Shown here in pieces: positions 11,779 to 56,600 of a DNA stretch of 64,000 nucleotides. A program made the translations under genes and the position numbers. The notes below the pieces were generated by a model, which did not search any database, was not told the origin of the DNA, and was given only the letters and a program-made list of their open reading frames with translations. This stretch comes from Motacilla alba alba (taxonomy: Eukaryota > Chordata > Aves > Passeriformes > Motacillidae), in NCBI RefSeq assembly GCF_015832195.1, contig NC_052018.1, positions 113,617,966 to 113,681,965 on the forward strand, given 5' to 3'. The first letter of the stretch is position 1; each line of letters starts with the position of its first letter.

Positions 11779-12230
11779 TTTCAAATACAGAACTAGTTGT
11801 ACGTCACCATAAAACCAATATACAAAAAACTCAAATTCAATAAATATAAATAAAATGTATTATTCTAAAGAAACTGTATAAATCGGAACATCTGGCAGAA
11901 AAAAAAAAAAAAGAACACTAAGGAAGAGTAGTAAGGCTATGTAATACCTTCTGGAACGTTTCCGTGATGGATCAGCTGCAGCTGAATTTACAGGAGGGCA
12001 CTTTTGACTAGTTTTGCATAGATGTGAAATGCAGCACTTGGTATTCCAGCCAACCACAGCAACTATCATTGCCAGTGTAAGCCAGCTTGTCCAAACTTAA
12101 ATTAACACAGGGATTCTAAGTAAATAATAGCCTTAGACTCAAATATTACACAACAGTTGAAGAACTACAAGCTCTTGAGTGCCTTTATAACGATACTCAA
12201 AGGCCCTGCATGGCAGCACCCCACCGTCTG

Positions 12231-45698
<33,468 letters not shown>

Positions 45699-45850
45699 GC
45701 CGCCGCCGCCGCGCTGCCCGCCCGCCCGCCTGCAGCGCCGCCGCCGCTGCTCGCTCCGGGTCGGGACGGGACGGGACGGGGAGGGCCAGCAGGGAGGAGG
45801 AGGAGAAGAAGGAGGCGGAGGAGCTGGTGGAGGAGGAGGAGGCGCCGCTG
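45699..45850 (-). other. JAG1: JAG1 5' untranslated leader (approximate)
   Basis: Transcribed leader inferred from the TATA-like motif at 45880-45874. In the mRNA it is C- and CTCC-rich, since the + strand carries GGA repeats. It may extend further upstream if the second TATA-like motif is used. It lacks upstream ATG codons. Confidence 0.55.
45758..45785 (+). promoter_or_regulatory. G-quadruplex motif in JAG1 leader (template strand)
   Basis: Six GGG or GGGG runs are separated by 1-2 nt loops (GGG-TC-GGG-AC-GGG...). It meets the usual four-run G4 pattern with spare runs. It lies about 60 bp before the ATG, on the strand read by polymerase; the mRNA is C-rich here. Confidence 0.75.
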
Positions 45851-45873
45851 CTGCTGCCGCCGCCGCCCCGCTC

Positions 45874-45880
45874 TAATATA
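45874..45880 (-). promoter_or_regulatory. JAG1: TATA-like motif of JAG1
   Basis: The minus strand reads TATATTA within GGTATATTAGAG. A nearly identical string occurs before the ATG in the human JAG1 mRNA as I remember it, implying strong conservation. A start about 25-30 nt downstream would be near 45,850. Confidence 0.6.
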
Positions 45881-45963
45881 CCGCGGCGCACCCGCGCCGG
45901 ACAACGCCGCTTTTCAAGCGCTTTCAATAGCGCCCCGCTCTTCAATGCAAAGCAGCCCGGCCT

Positions 45964-45972
45964 CCTTTTATC
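45964..45972 (-). promoter_or_regulatory. JAG1: Second TATA-like motif, GATAAAAGG
   Basis: Lies 92 bp upstream of the first motif. The string ATAAAAGGAGGCCGGGCT and the downstream TTGAAA and GAAAAG blocks look similar to the human 5' leader as I remember it. It could serve an alternative start or be part of a conserved leader. Confidence 0.45.
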
Positions 45973-45987
45973 CGCCTTATTCTCTCG

Positions 45988-46051
45988 CCTCCCCTCTTTT
46001 CTTTCCCTTTTCTTTTCTCTCTCTCTCCTCTTTTTTTTTTTTCTCCTTTTT
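45988..46051. repeat. 64-bp pure polypyrimidine tract
   Basis: An uninterrupted run of C and T on the + strand (polypurine on the JAG1 sense strand), including CTCTCTCTC and a run of 12 T. It lies immediately upstream of the TATA-like motifs. Confidence 0.95.
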
Positions 46052-46117
46052 GTTTTATTATGGCGATTATTATCCCGGTCCTTTTATTTCTTGCGGCGGA
46101 GCCCCTCGCCCCCCCGG

Positions 46118-46185
46118 GACACACGCACACTCACTCACTCACACACTCTCACACACACACACGCACATGCAGCACACGCACCGCC
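46118..46185. repeat. Imperfect (CA)n/(CACT)n simple repeat
   Basis: Alternating CACACA, CACTCACT and CACACGCA units in the CpG island upstream of JAG1. Confidence 0.9.
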
Positions 46186-46247
46186 CCGCAGCCGCCCGCC
46201 CGTCTGGGAGCGCCGCCGCCGCTCCGCTTCATCTAGCCCAGGGCGGC

Positions 46248-46261
46248 GGGCGCATGCGCCC
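46248..46261. promoter_or_regulatory. NRF1-type palindrome GGGCGCATGCGCCC
   Basis: A perfect 14-bp palindrome containing GCGCATGCGC, the ideal NRF1 dimer site, about 370 bp upstream of the TATA-like motif. Confidence 0.65.
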
Positions 46262-47309
46262 ATCCATATGCATGAGGGGGACCGCAGGAGGAGGGAGCGG
46301 AGGAGGGCAGCGGCGCGGGCAGGGCAAGGCAGGTACCGGCGGCAGGAGGCGGCCGCGGAGATGGAGGGAGCTGCGGCTCGGCGGCTCCCCCGCCTGAGGG
46401 AGGCGGCGTGCCCCGGCCGCCCCGAGGGTCCGTCCCTCGGGAAGCGCCGCTCCGCAGGTGCTTCCAGCGCGACCTGGAGCGGGAGGAGCCGCGCTGAGGC
46501 GGCGCCGGCGCTCCCTCAGCGGCGCTCGCGGCTGAGGGCTTTTCCCGCCCCGCCGCTCGCTGAGGGGACGCGCGGGTCCTGCCCGCCCGGGAGCCGCAGC
46601 CCGTCCCTCCTCGCCTCCTCGGCGCTGGTGGAAGGAAAAACGAAGCATTCTGGGGGACACTTTTTGCGGTGTGAAACCTTTCCCCTGGCACTGGCCGGTG
46701 GCGGCCGCCCGCCCTCCCCGGGCCTCGGTGGCTGAGGCGGGGCGGGCCGGCGCGCCCTGAGGGGACGGCAGGCGCGGCCGGCCCGCGGCTCCCAGGTAGC
46801 CCCGGGCAGCGGCTGTCGTGAGGGAAGCGGAGGTGGCAGTCGCCACCGTGCGACTCGTGCCCGCCTCAACACGAGGTCGCGCCGCCGAGGGCCTCCCGCG
46901 CTCCAAGTGGGAGGAAAGATCCCTCAGCTGATCAGTGCCGGCAGCGCAGTGCTGGCAGAGTGCCGAGACCATCAGGGACCCTGTGCCCGCGCTGCAGAGG
47001 CTCATCCCAGTTTTCAGGTGGGTGCTGGGGTTGCTCTGCCACACATCCTTTGAGGAGCAAGGTCCAGAGCCACACAGCCAGGTGATTTACTTAAGGGACT
47101 CCCTGACACAGGTTACTGAGAAGCCCAAAAGTTTGCACAGTAGCAAAAAGAGTTCAGACTGGTTCCCAGAGGAAGAGCCACACATCAAAGGGCATTGAAC
47201 AAAAAAAGAAAACCCAAAAAAACCCCACCCCTAACTTTGTCTCTGGTTTGGGAAGTCCCTGGGCTGCGGGTCTAGAAGTTGGGTGACTGTGCTGGGAACT
47301 CGCTGCATC

Positions 47310-47400
47310 ACTGTCCCTTTCTTCCTGAGGCGCTGGCGACAGGAACTTGGCCTACATGACGTTCGGTCTGACCCAGCACAGCTATTCTTATGTCCTGATC
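47310..47400 (+). mobile_element. Old CR1 3'-end remnant
   Basis: The landmarks 'ggcgacaggaacttggccta', 'ttcggtctgacccagcac' and 'ctattcttatgtcc' follow the 3' end of the CR1 subfamilies common to turtles, crocodilians and birds, as I remember it (GACAGGATACTGGGC..., GGTCTGACCCAGTA..., TTCTTATGTTC). It is strongly diverged and so probably old. Confidence 0.75.
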
Positions 47401-47975
47401 TATTCCACCCTGATCTAACACAGTAGATGTGTGAATGTCTATTTTATACACGAGAGTCAGTGGTACAGAGGAAAACAAGATTTCTGACCTAATTTTATAT
47501 CCTTTGTTTTCATTTCCTATGGCAAAAGCAAAGTGCCTGTTCTTGGCTCTGGTGAGGCCTGTCCCGTTACAGGGTGTCCCAGGCTGGGAACCTGGTGGTA
47601 TTTGTGCCCTTCACCTTAGAACTGTGCTCAGACTTCACCAGACTCCTGCAGATCCTGTTCCCATTTGTGAGTTCACAACTTAGATTGCACTCTGGCAATT
47701 TTGGCACGTCTGTGAGGTGGGCAGTTGCCAAATTCTCCTTCCAGCCTTGCTCAGCCCCCAGGTTCCAGCAGCGTTGGTTGTACCTCAGCGGATTCATTAA
47801 CTTTCCAAAAGCTGGTAAACCATCATGGTGTTTAATCTGCAACACGGCTGCAGTTTGGTGATACCAGCGCCTCTCTTCTTTTTTCCCCAGTGGGTGTCGG
47901 TTAGCTTCCACAGCCTGGTTAAATGTTATTCATTCCCAAGTGCCACACATCTGCTCCTCTGGGCCTTTAAATACC

Positions 47976-47996
47976 CTGCTGCTGCTGCTGCTGCTG
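47976..47996. repeat. (CTG)7 trinucleotide repeat
   Basis: Seven perfect CTG units about 2.3 kb upstream of the JAG1 start codon. Confidence 0.95.
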
Positions 47997-48089
47997 CTCC
48001 GTACCTCTAGGGCAGGTCTGGAGTTGGCCTTTCTGTAAAAGGTTACTCCACCTGTTTGACTCCAGTGCTTAGGAAATCCAGAGGTCTCT

Positions 48090-48097
48090 TTCCCACA
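48090..48097 (-). promoter_or_regulatory. RBPJ-like octamer TGTGGGAA
   Basis: Matches the YGTGGGAA core bound by RBPJ, about 2.4 kb upstream of JAG1. About four such octamers are expected by chance in 64 kb on both strands, so this alone is weak. Confidence 0.2.
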
Positions 48098-51000
48098 GTG
48101 CTTATGACTCAGCAGTGTAGCTGCCCTCAAACAGAATTACTTGTCCAACAACTTAAAATGCTTTGCAAGCATTAATGAATTAAGTCTCTCAGTGTCTTGA
48201 GATGGAGAGTATTAGTGATAGGTAAAGAAAGGCAGAGCATGAATCATGTGCAGAAGTGCATTGCAAACCCTCTCCCTTGCAGCCCTGAAAGAAATGTTGA
48301 CCTCATGAAGTCAGCAGTAAAATCCCCCTAAACTTATTTAGTCTAGAATTTCCCCCTTGGAGTCCCATCTCCTGCATTTTTTTCTCCGGGCTGTCAAGAG
48401 CCCAGAGACCCAGTGTCCCCCTTGAGCCACTGCACAGCAGCAGTGCAAACCAGCAGAGCGCATTGCCTGCAGGCTGAGCATCTTTTCGAGACGCTCTTTC
48501 CCTTCACTAGGGACGCAGCAACGTGCAAAGTGCTGCGTGTGCACGGGGCCCTGAACTGCAGTTGCTTGGAGCAGCCCGGGACCGGTGCACATAAACCCCT
48601 GCTGCAAGGCTCTGCCTGCACGTCTCACGAGGTGTGGAGCCGACGTGTCTTCCTCTGTGGCTGCTGAAGAACTTTTCAGCGTCTGGCACCGGGCTTTTAC
48701 ATTGCGTAAAGTTACTTCCTGCTAATCTTCCTATTCCGACATAATTAGATCACATCCACGTTAGAAGCCGTTACAGGCACCGAGCGTGCCAAAGCCCAGC
48801 GTTGAGGCAGTGCTTCAATTCAGGCTTTGGGCCTGAATCAGATCCCTAATAGAGAGCTGTTCATTGAGGCCACTGGGAGAGTGCCCAGGACTTCGGTGGG
48901 ACCAGGATCACAGCCTTTAGAGGGAGTGTCTGGCTTACGAGGGTCAGGTGTCGTGAAGTCAATTCTTTGTGTGAGGAAAGTTGTAATTTCCTTTTAAAGC
49001 TCGGTGACTCATTGAGCCATGGCTGTGAACAATCCCACAGGATTTCCTTAGATTTGTGATACCTGAAGGTAAGCTTGGAATGGCGCCCCTGGAAAAGTTC
49101 TTCGTTCAGGGACCTGATGCATCTCATTTTCAAGTCGGTGACTAAACTTTGTTTACAACTGTAATGCAGATCAAGACAGTTGCATAATCATAGGGGACTG
49201 GCACTGCATCAGCCTTCAATAAACCAGTTAAAGGAGTACCAGAAAGGAATCTGTTGACATGTGGAATCTGTGGTCATAAAGAATTCATAAAGCTCAATGA
49301 CCTCTTTTCACAGCAAATGAAGAGGCTAAAGGAGCCCTTTGTTCCTCCAGATTTTTATAAAAGTAGTTTTGCTCCTTGAAATTAGCCAATAAAATAAATT
49401 TGCTGCAGTTTGAGATGTAAGCCTGGACAAGCTGAGTGGAAGAGTGAAATTTCATCCACTCAGCTAATCCTTTATCTCGGAGTTAAGCTTCCCTGTTGCA
49501 AGGAGAAGGACGTATCGCCACAGTCAATCACGGATGAGTGAGCTTTTAGATAAGGCCTTTCCTATAATACACCCACAACACTTCATTTTCCTCTGGCTGT
49601 TGTGGAAGTGACCTGCCCACTTGGGCGAGTGTCGCGGAGCAGAGATAGGGACCGCGCCGTGCTGCTCGGCTGACACGCATTTCGGAGCAACACATTCCAG
49701 CAGATGAACCCATTTGCACACTTGAGTGATCTAAACTTAGAAAGCTAATTTCTCTAATTACAAAGTGAGACTGAACTCCTGTAAAGCTTTTCATCACCTG
49801 AGTGGAATGGGAATTGCGCTTCCATAATCATTTAATGCTTAGAAACTAATTAGGAAGCGTTTTGTGGGGAAGCCACACCCGGCGTTAGACTATTTCACAA
49901 ATGGAGCAGGGGAGAAAACTACCACTGATGAGAAAGTTGAGCAAGTGGCCGAGGTTAGAGAAAGAGCACAGTTTACCCAGCGCTGAAGAGTCCGTTCCCA
50001 CTTCCATGAAAGCTTCAATTCTTCCCACTCAGGCAATTTCTTAAAGCCGTGTCTTTAGACAAGCTTTCCAAATGTGACAAAAGATTTTGGAGAGGAAGAT
50101 GCTCTAGTAACCAGAGCCCCAAATCCAGTCTGTTGCCACGAGCCCTTACTTTCCCCTTTCCTTGGAGCGTGTTGCTTAAGACAACTAAAATTTACAAGCT
50201 GTGCTGTCTTAACTGTGCGTGTGCATTTTGTCACTGTGAAATTCCCACTTTGGTGTTTCTGTATGTTAAAAATGTTTCATTCCCCAGGATGAAAGTGAGG
50301 CACTAAATCTATTTCAGAGGATACTCTGAGAACAATTAAAAAAAAAAAAGATTCTGGGGTACTCAGAAATCACTGCAGTGAGAACCAGTAAAGTCCCTGA
50401 AAGAGTTAAAGCTGTAGTACCAAAAAATATATCTGTTGTAGAGCCTTTATGTTTTATCCATCTGTAATTAAGTGAATCCATAACATTTTTGCTTTCTGTC
50501 ACAGCTTAAAATTGAGACCTTACTCCGTTCCAGAGAATAGTGCTGTTTCTCCTTCAGTTTCCTTTATTTATATGCACATAAAACCCGCTCTCTGGTTGTT
50601 TCTCTGTTAACCCTTCAAGGATCAGATGCCTCCACATTAACCTGCGGACCCAACTGCTTTGTCCTTCACTTATCCTCCCCAGGGGTGGGACTCCTGTGCA
50701 GCAGTGATGTGATCTCAAATCCCCGCTTTCTAAAAGCAGGGAAGAGCTGAGACTACGGTTTTAGACCTGGGTAGGGGTAAGCTTATCAAGGTGGAGTAGC
50801 TCCCAGTAGGTGCAAAGACTGTGACACTGAGCAGTGCTGGCACGTCTGTCACAGACAAGATCACACTTTCATTTGATAAGCAGCAACCTCGGCTATTCTT
50901 GTCAAAGAGGCTGCCCTGAAACCTGGGCTGAGCCCCATCCCCAGTGAACAATGGGGTGCTTTTAAAGAGCTCCAAGTTTCAAGTAGCGTTTTCCTCACAG

Positions 51001-53574
51001 CTTTCTGCAAAGGTGCTTCTTTGAGCCAATTTTGTTGAGGAAGTGCTCAGACCAAGTTTCATTTTCTTGTCATGACAGCATCAAAATGCCCGAACGTCTC
51101 TTCTCATGCAGATTGTTTTAATTGTTAATTGCATGTGAAAGTATGTGTTCAATACTTCTCAGTCACAAATTAGCCTGCAGGTGCAAGACTGAAGTACACA
51201 GGGGTGTCATTTAGCTAAGGAAATGTCTAAAGAGAAGAGAGCTGTGATTAGCAGATTTGAATTTGAGTGCACAGTAAATGACTTCTTGCCTTTGCCTGCG
51301 ATCATTCCCCGTCTGATGTAATATTCTGGGCCTTGACTTTACTTATTCCTGCGTGGGGCGTATAAAGGGAGTTGCTTCATTTGGCCTGAAGAAACTTTTA
51401 AAGACATTAAGATTTCTAAAATCCAGTTTCAGCCCAAAATAGAGATGTGCCTGAATCAAGAAACAAAAAAGGTAAGGGATGTGTTTAAGTAACTTGCTGG
51501 AGTGGCCAGTGGGTTGGGCCACAAAGTTCAGTGCATGGGAGTGATGCTGCTGATCTACAGGGGAAAGCCTTTCTTCAGAGAGCTAGGGATGTGCACAGTG
51601 GCCTGTTTTTACCTGCTCCCTTGGCACTGCTGACTCCCTGGTGGAAGGAACCTTTTTGCATCAGCTGAATGTTTTTAGATAAAGCACAGGCCACAGTGGG
51701 TGGCTGGTGTCCTTGGTAGTACAGATAAAGACAAGGCCCCAAAGGGGAGAAAAAATGTCTTTCTCTGTGTTCATCCTTCACACAAGAATGAAAAAAAAGC
51801 CTCTTGACCCTTCTGCATGTCACAACCATGCTATTACCTGCAGATGTGCATTGAGGACTCTTCTGTCACTGATCATGCAACGAGAGATCTGACAGGACTG
51901 GGTGCCAGAGCCAGCAGCATTTGGAACAATCAGGGTCTGCACTGATTTGGGAGTTTTGGTGTTGAAAATTCTGCATTTTGGACAAGATTTGTATCAACAC
52001 AGTTCATCACTTGAGACTCTCCCAGGCCCACTCTGGAGTTAGCTGTGGTCAAAATGCCCGCAGCTTCCAGCCAGGTAGTGGAAAATAGAGCAAATGAGAA
52101 GGACTGGAATAAGAACAGTCTGGGGCGTGAGGGAGAGGAGGCAAGGAAAGGTTCTAATTCTTGGGAGTCTGAGCAAGTACAGCCCCCGGTCACCCTGCCT
52201 CTCTGGTTAAAGGTTTGTCTTTGCTCTTTGCACAATACCTGAAGGTTTTCCATTTCTGCCTCCCTGACAGCTCTTTTGTCTCACAAGGTTTTCAAGCGCA
52301 GGGGAGACGATATTCTCTTCAATAGCTCCTGATCTCAGCCCTGAGGCTGGACCACTCCAGGTGGGGTGAAGGACATCCCTTATTTGTGGCAATGTGGCAG
52401 CAGGACAGCTTGGTGAAGACCTGAAAGAAAAAGAGCCTGGCTGTAGAAAGGGACCCTTAAAACCAATTAACTTCTTTGAAGGTAATGGCATTGCCCCGTG
52501 TGCTCCAGCTTTCTGTCTGGAAGGAGCCACAGACTCTTGTAGGTCCACAATCTGTGTGTAGCCCTGAATTGTGGGGATTTTTCCTATATATAATGATGAT
52601 TTTTATTTACTGTGGCAGAGAGGAACGAAGGAGAATCTGCCACAACTTGAATAGAAGCAGTTCCACACCTGTCCCTCTAACTGCCCATTTGTGGTTGGCT
52701 GCCTTTTATTGTCCTCCCCGCTGTGGGGCTGCAGGGCAGCGTGTGTGTGTAAGGATTTCCCAGCCTAGTGGGTGACCCCTCATCTCGCCGCTCCGAGCAG
52801 CGGCTTCCGTCCCCTCCTTTCTCCCCAATATTTATTGGAAGCACGTGCTAAGGAATCTGTGAGCCTGCAATGCTAATGAGTGCGTGGCACGGAGCGGGGC
52901 AGCAGATGCAAAGGGACAGGCACGTTTCCTAATGAGGGAGTCTCGAGACCCATCTGTTGAGTCTCGTGGGCCCTCAATGCAGTTTGCTGCCCGAGGTTGC
53001 CAGTGGAGGTTTTTTTCCTCTGATGCTTTCAGTTCTCAACAAGTGCAATCCTGTATAGAGCAGCATGTCATGGGGTTAGGTTTTGTTGTTACTAGCGGAT
53101 AATGTGACTTTGAAAGGAACGCCCCTGCCCCAGCTGAAAGGAGGATAACCCTCCTCTACCCCCTTCCTTCCCATCCTTCTTGCTCGGATCAATAACAGGT
53201 CCCTAGGCACAAAGCCTGCATTCTTTTATTCTCAAATTAGAGCAGCTGCAGCAGCAACACCACAGCTCATTGGAAACCTATTAGCTTTTGAAAGACTTAA
53301 TCCAGTTTGAAAATAACTAGTGTTTCTCAATCCTTCACGCACTCACTCCCGTAAGAGTCCTTAGGCTGCACTGACAGGGGACTGGGCTTATTATTATAAT
53401 AACCTGCATCTCTCGCCGTGTCCCAAAGGGGCAACAAAGAAGGCAAAATGTCAGTTTCCCAGCTTCACAGGGCCTAAGAACATTGGATTTACTCTGCCAG
53501 ATCACACCCTAGCACTGAGCTCTGCCGCCTACCATCCTGCCTTCAATGGTGACTGATGTCTTGTGATTCACTCT

Positions 53575-53660
53575 CCAATTTCATAGTTTTTAAGGCCAGA
53601 GGGGCTATTATGATAATCTATTTGACCTCCTGCACAACACATTAGAATTTCATCCTAGGT
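53575..53660 (-). mobile_element. Old CR1 3'-end remnant, minus orientation
   Basis: The + strand string 'ttaaggccagaggggctatt', then 'tgacctcctgcacaacac' and 'agaatttcatcc' match the reverse complement of the ancient reptile/bird CR1 tail as I remember it. The element's 3' end is at the left. Confidence 0.75.
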
Positions 53661-56600
53661 GGGATAAAAGCTGGGAGCAGCTGGATTCTTTGATGTGGCT
53701 CTGCTGGGCAGCAGTGGAAATTTGGGGTTTTCTGGGGGTACTCTTTGCTGTAAGGGGAATTTGGTTTTTTTCCTTTTTTTAAAGCACCTGAAGCACAGAG
53801 CTTTCTGAATGGGTGCACACGTGGCAAACGCCTTGCTTTGGAGGTCGGCGAGCTGACTTTTCTTGGAAAGGGTTTGCTCCCTTGCCTGGGTTTCTTGTTT
53901 GGCTTCTGTATCTCCCTTTTACTCAGGATCTCCCTGTAGAAGCACTTTAGGCTAATTATTCTCATTTTAAAGGTGGAGGTCTGAACTTCAGAGATGTTTA
54001 GGCCTTAAATGCCCTGTGAAGACCATCGCAGTGAGGAAATAGAGTTTTCTTGAACAGGATCCTCAATTTCATGCCCCAAGTCACACTGGAAATCTGTAGA
54101 AGATGGGGGAGCTTGTTTTCTCATTTTTCTTGAGTCACAGCCCAGTGTGCTTGCAGGGACATCTTTCCCTGCTCAGACTTTTCCTGTACTGTGCCAGCCC
54201 TCAACCTTTCCTGTAAGTGCTGCCAACTGTTATCATTAGTGTTGGTACAGATATTTTGCCAGAGGTGGCTGGGGTGGGACCACCAGCTGATTCCCGAAGG
54301 CCACTGAACAGCAACAGCTTTTGATTTCTACTGACCTGGACCAGATTCAGTGTGGTGACCTAGAGCTAAGGGGCTCAGTATCTCATTACTAATCCCTTGA
54401 GCTAGCCAATTCCTTCCACCAAGTCAATGTTTTCTAAAGTGTTAAAAGACTTTTCCTGCCTGCCTGCCCATTAAATCCTGCTCTTCTGTCCGTGTCCTTG
54501 GATCAGCCTAATCACCGAAGTGGATCAGTTTCAAGTCTTAATGATGCAAGCCGTGGTTCTGACAATGCAGAGGGTGGCAGGCAGCACAGCTGAGGCAGGC
54601 TCTGCTCTGGGGGCTCGGCTTTGGGGTAACCCTGATGTGCTGCTTTTGTAGTGCATTGCCAGCTGGGATACAGGGGGTTCCTGCCTTTAGCTTATTTATC
54701 TGAGATTTACAATTAGGTGTGCTTCTAGGCACTTTCTTAATTAAAAAAGAAAATAAACCACGTGTTTTCCTGGATTGTCCATTGGCATTGCTTTTTGGGT
54801 GCAACTAATAATTTTCTTCAGTGATATTTTAATCTTCTCACTTTCCTAGATGGGGATTTGGCTTTGCAGAAACAACTACGTGGAACACCATCACTGTGTT
54901 TAATGTATCTTTATTATTAAAGTCTTATATCTTAGAGATGCAGGGAAATGTGTTTCAAGAGAGCGTGTACAGAAAACCACATCAGAATCAGCAACAGCCT
55001 CATCCCCATACACCTAGCAGGAAACAGCTTCCATTTGCTTAATTTTAGATTGGAAACAGAGCAGTTTACAAGTCCCATATATGCGTCTCCTCTTCCAGCA
55101 AAGCTTCCTCATAATTTTTATGGACTTTGTATTTAGACTTCATAAGTAATGTAATTCATATAATTAATAATCATAATTCATACACATTGCTCCATGTATA
55201 TGCTTTTTCTCCTTATATTTATATATATATCTGCATGAAAAAGGGAAGTTATTCTCAGATATTTCAGTTGCTTATCCCTGGTAGCATTTTTCTTAATATT
55301 TACTGTGGTAAAATGGGCATGGCTGTGTTTTTATGAGGAATCTTTTTCTTCTTGCAAAGTAGGAACGCTTTCCCCCGCTGCTTACGTGCACACAGGCACT
55401 GGAATACAAATTTCCCTCCCCACTTTTTTCTTAAAACAAAAATTATTCATAGAGAGCAACTCTGCCTTTGACTGCCTATAACAGACCAGGCTGCAGATGA
55501 GAAGAGCATGAATCTCCTAGGTTCTGCTCTTGCTCTTCTGGAAGGAGCTCAGTATCCCCTGAGTGATACTAAGCACATTTCACTTACTTACTTTTAGTCA
55601 GTGGATCAGGATACTCTAATTCTAGGAAGCTATCTCATTAGGAATCTTCCCAAAATAGTTAATTAATCTCCAGAATCGCAGGGGGTTGCTCCTTTCTAGT
55701 ACTGGTGATGTCAATTAATGCCCTGTTACCATTTGAAACCAAGTTCTTAATGTGGAGCTTGACATGAAGGCCGTGTCTAGCAAAGACACAGCAGCAGAGT
55801 CTGACAGTGCCCTTCCTCTCGCTAGCACTTTGTTTATGTGAATTGTTTCCCAAGTTAACTCCTGTGGCCTAACCCCAAAGAAGAGAAGATCTAATCTCTA
55901 ATTGTCCTCTGGGACCATCCCTGCAAGGTCCTTGAAGAATATATCCTGTTTCCCTGTCAAAGAGTCAATCCAAGGATGTGTCCTGGCTTCTCTTCTCATT
56001 TGAAGATTGTTTACCTGTTATTTGTGAACTGTGTTTTGTCTGTGGACTATTCCTAGTGCGGCCGCATTGTGATGCTTGCTAGTGAAGGAGGAAGGATTAA
56101 AATGGCACAGACTTTACTCTCAACATCACATATTCCATGCAGAAGGATTTCGCACCAAAGTCCAGTCAGCCCTTGGAGGCTGCAGGAATTCTGCCACTGG
56201 TGGAAGACAGATTGAGCCTGTAACAAAGAAATGTTGGGAGAATTCCTAATTGCCTGCTCTGATAATGTTTTAGAGCAGCGTGGCATGTGTTAGTGGGTAT
56301 CAGATGTGACACAAAACATTGAACATTTCAGCACGATGCTAAAATGAAAGCAGTTCAAGGATCAAATTATGTATGAGTGTAAATATTCAAACCCAGCTGT
56401 AGCAAACAGAATGCTCTCATTTATGCCAGCTGGGACTACAGTTTGGACATTTTATTTGGGTAAGAAGTGGTCACTTACTGTTCAAAGAGATTTTTCCTGA
56501 AAGGAAGGCAACCCGGGCTGAAGGGCTGAAAGCACTGAGTTGTGTTCATCTGGATTAAAAATGGGTATTTTGGGCCAGCGAAGCTTCAAAATAAGCTTCA

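Larger units (their letters stand above)
10716..12230 (-). other. JAG1: JAG1 3' untranslated region
   Basis: About 1.5 kb from the stop codon to the predicted cleavage zone. It is strongly AT-rich with many ATTTA motifs, and no frame stays open. The length resembles the human JAG1 3' UTR. The 3' boundary is set by the AATAAA hexamer at 10751-10746 and is approximate. Candidate regulatory sites in it are listed separately. Confidence 0.8.
46931..53574. other. Upstream flank of JAG1, proximal part
   Basis: No gene is recognised. It contains a CR1 remnant, a (CTG)7 tract and an RBPJ-like octamer, listed separately. Short open frames (for example 47567-47911 minus and 52207-52548 minus) have no domains. 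Confidence 0.65.

Noticed and set aside
45827..46735. 302-codon open frame on the + strand in the CpG island
   Set aside because: Low-complexity Ser/Arg/Pro protein from GC-rich and simple-repeat DNA, with no domain. The opposite strand is equally open (46229-47044).
52840..52849. Palindrome AGCACGTGCT with a CACGTG E-box, possible HES/HEY site
   Set aside because: CACGTG occurs at several other places in the window and is expected by chance.
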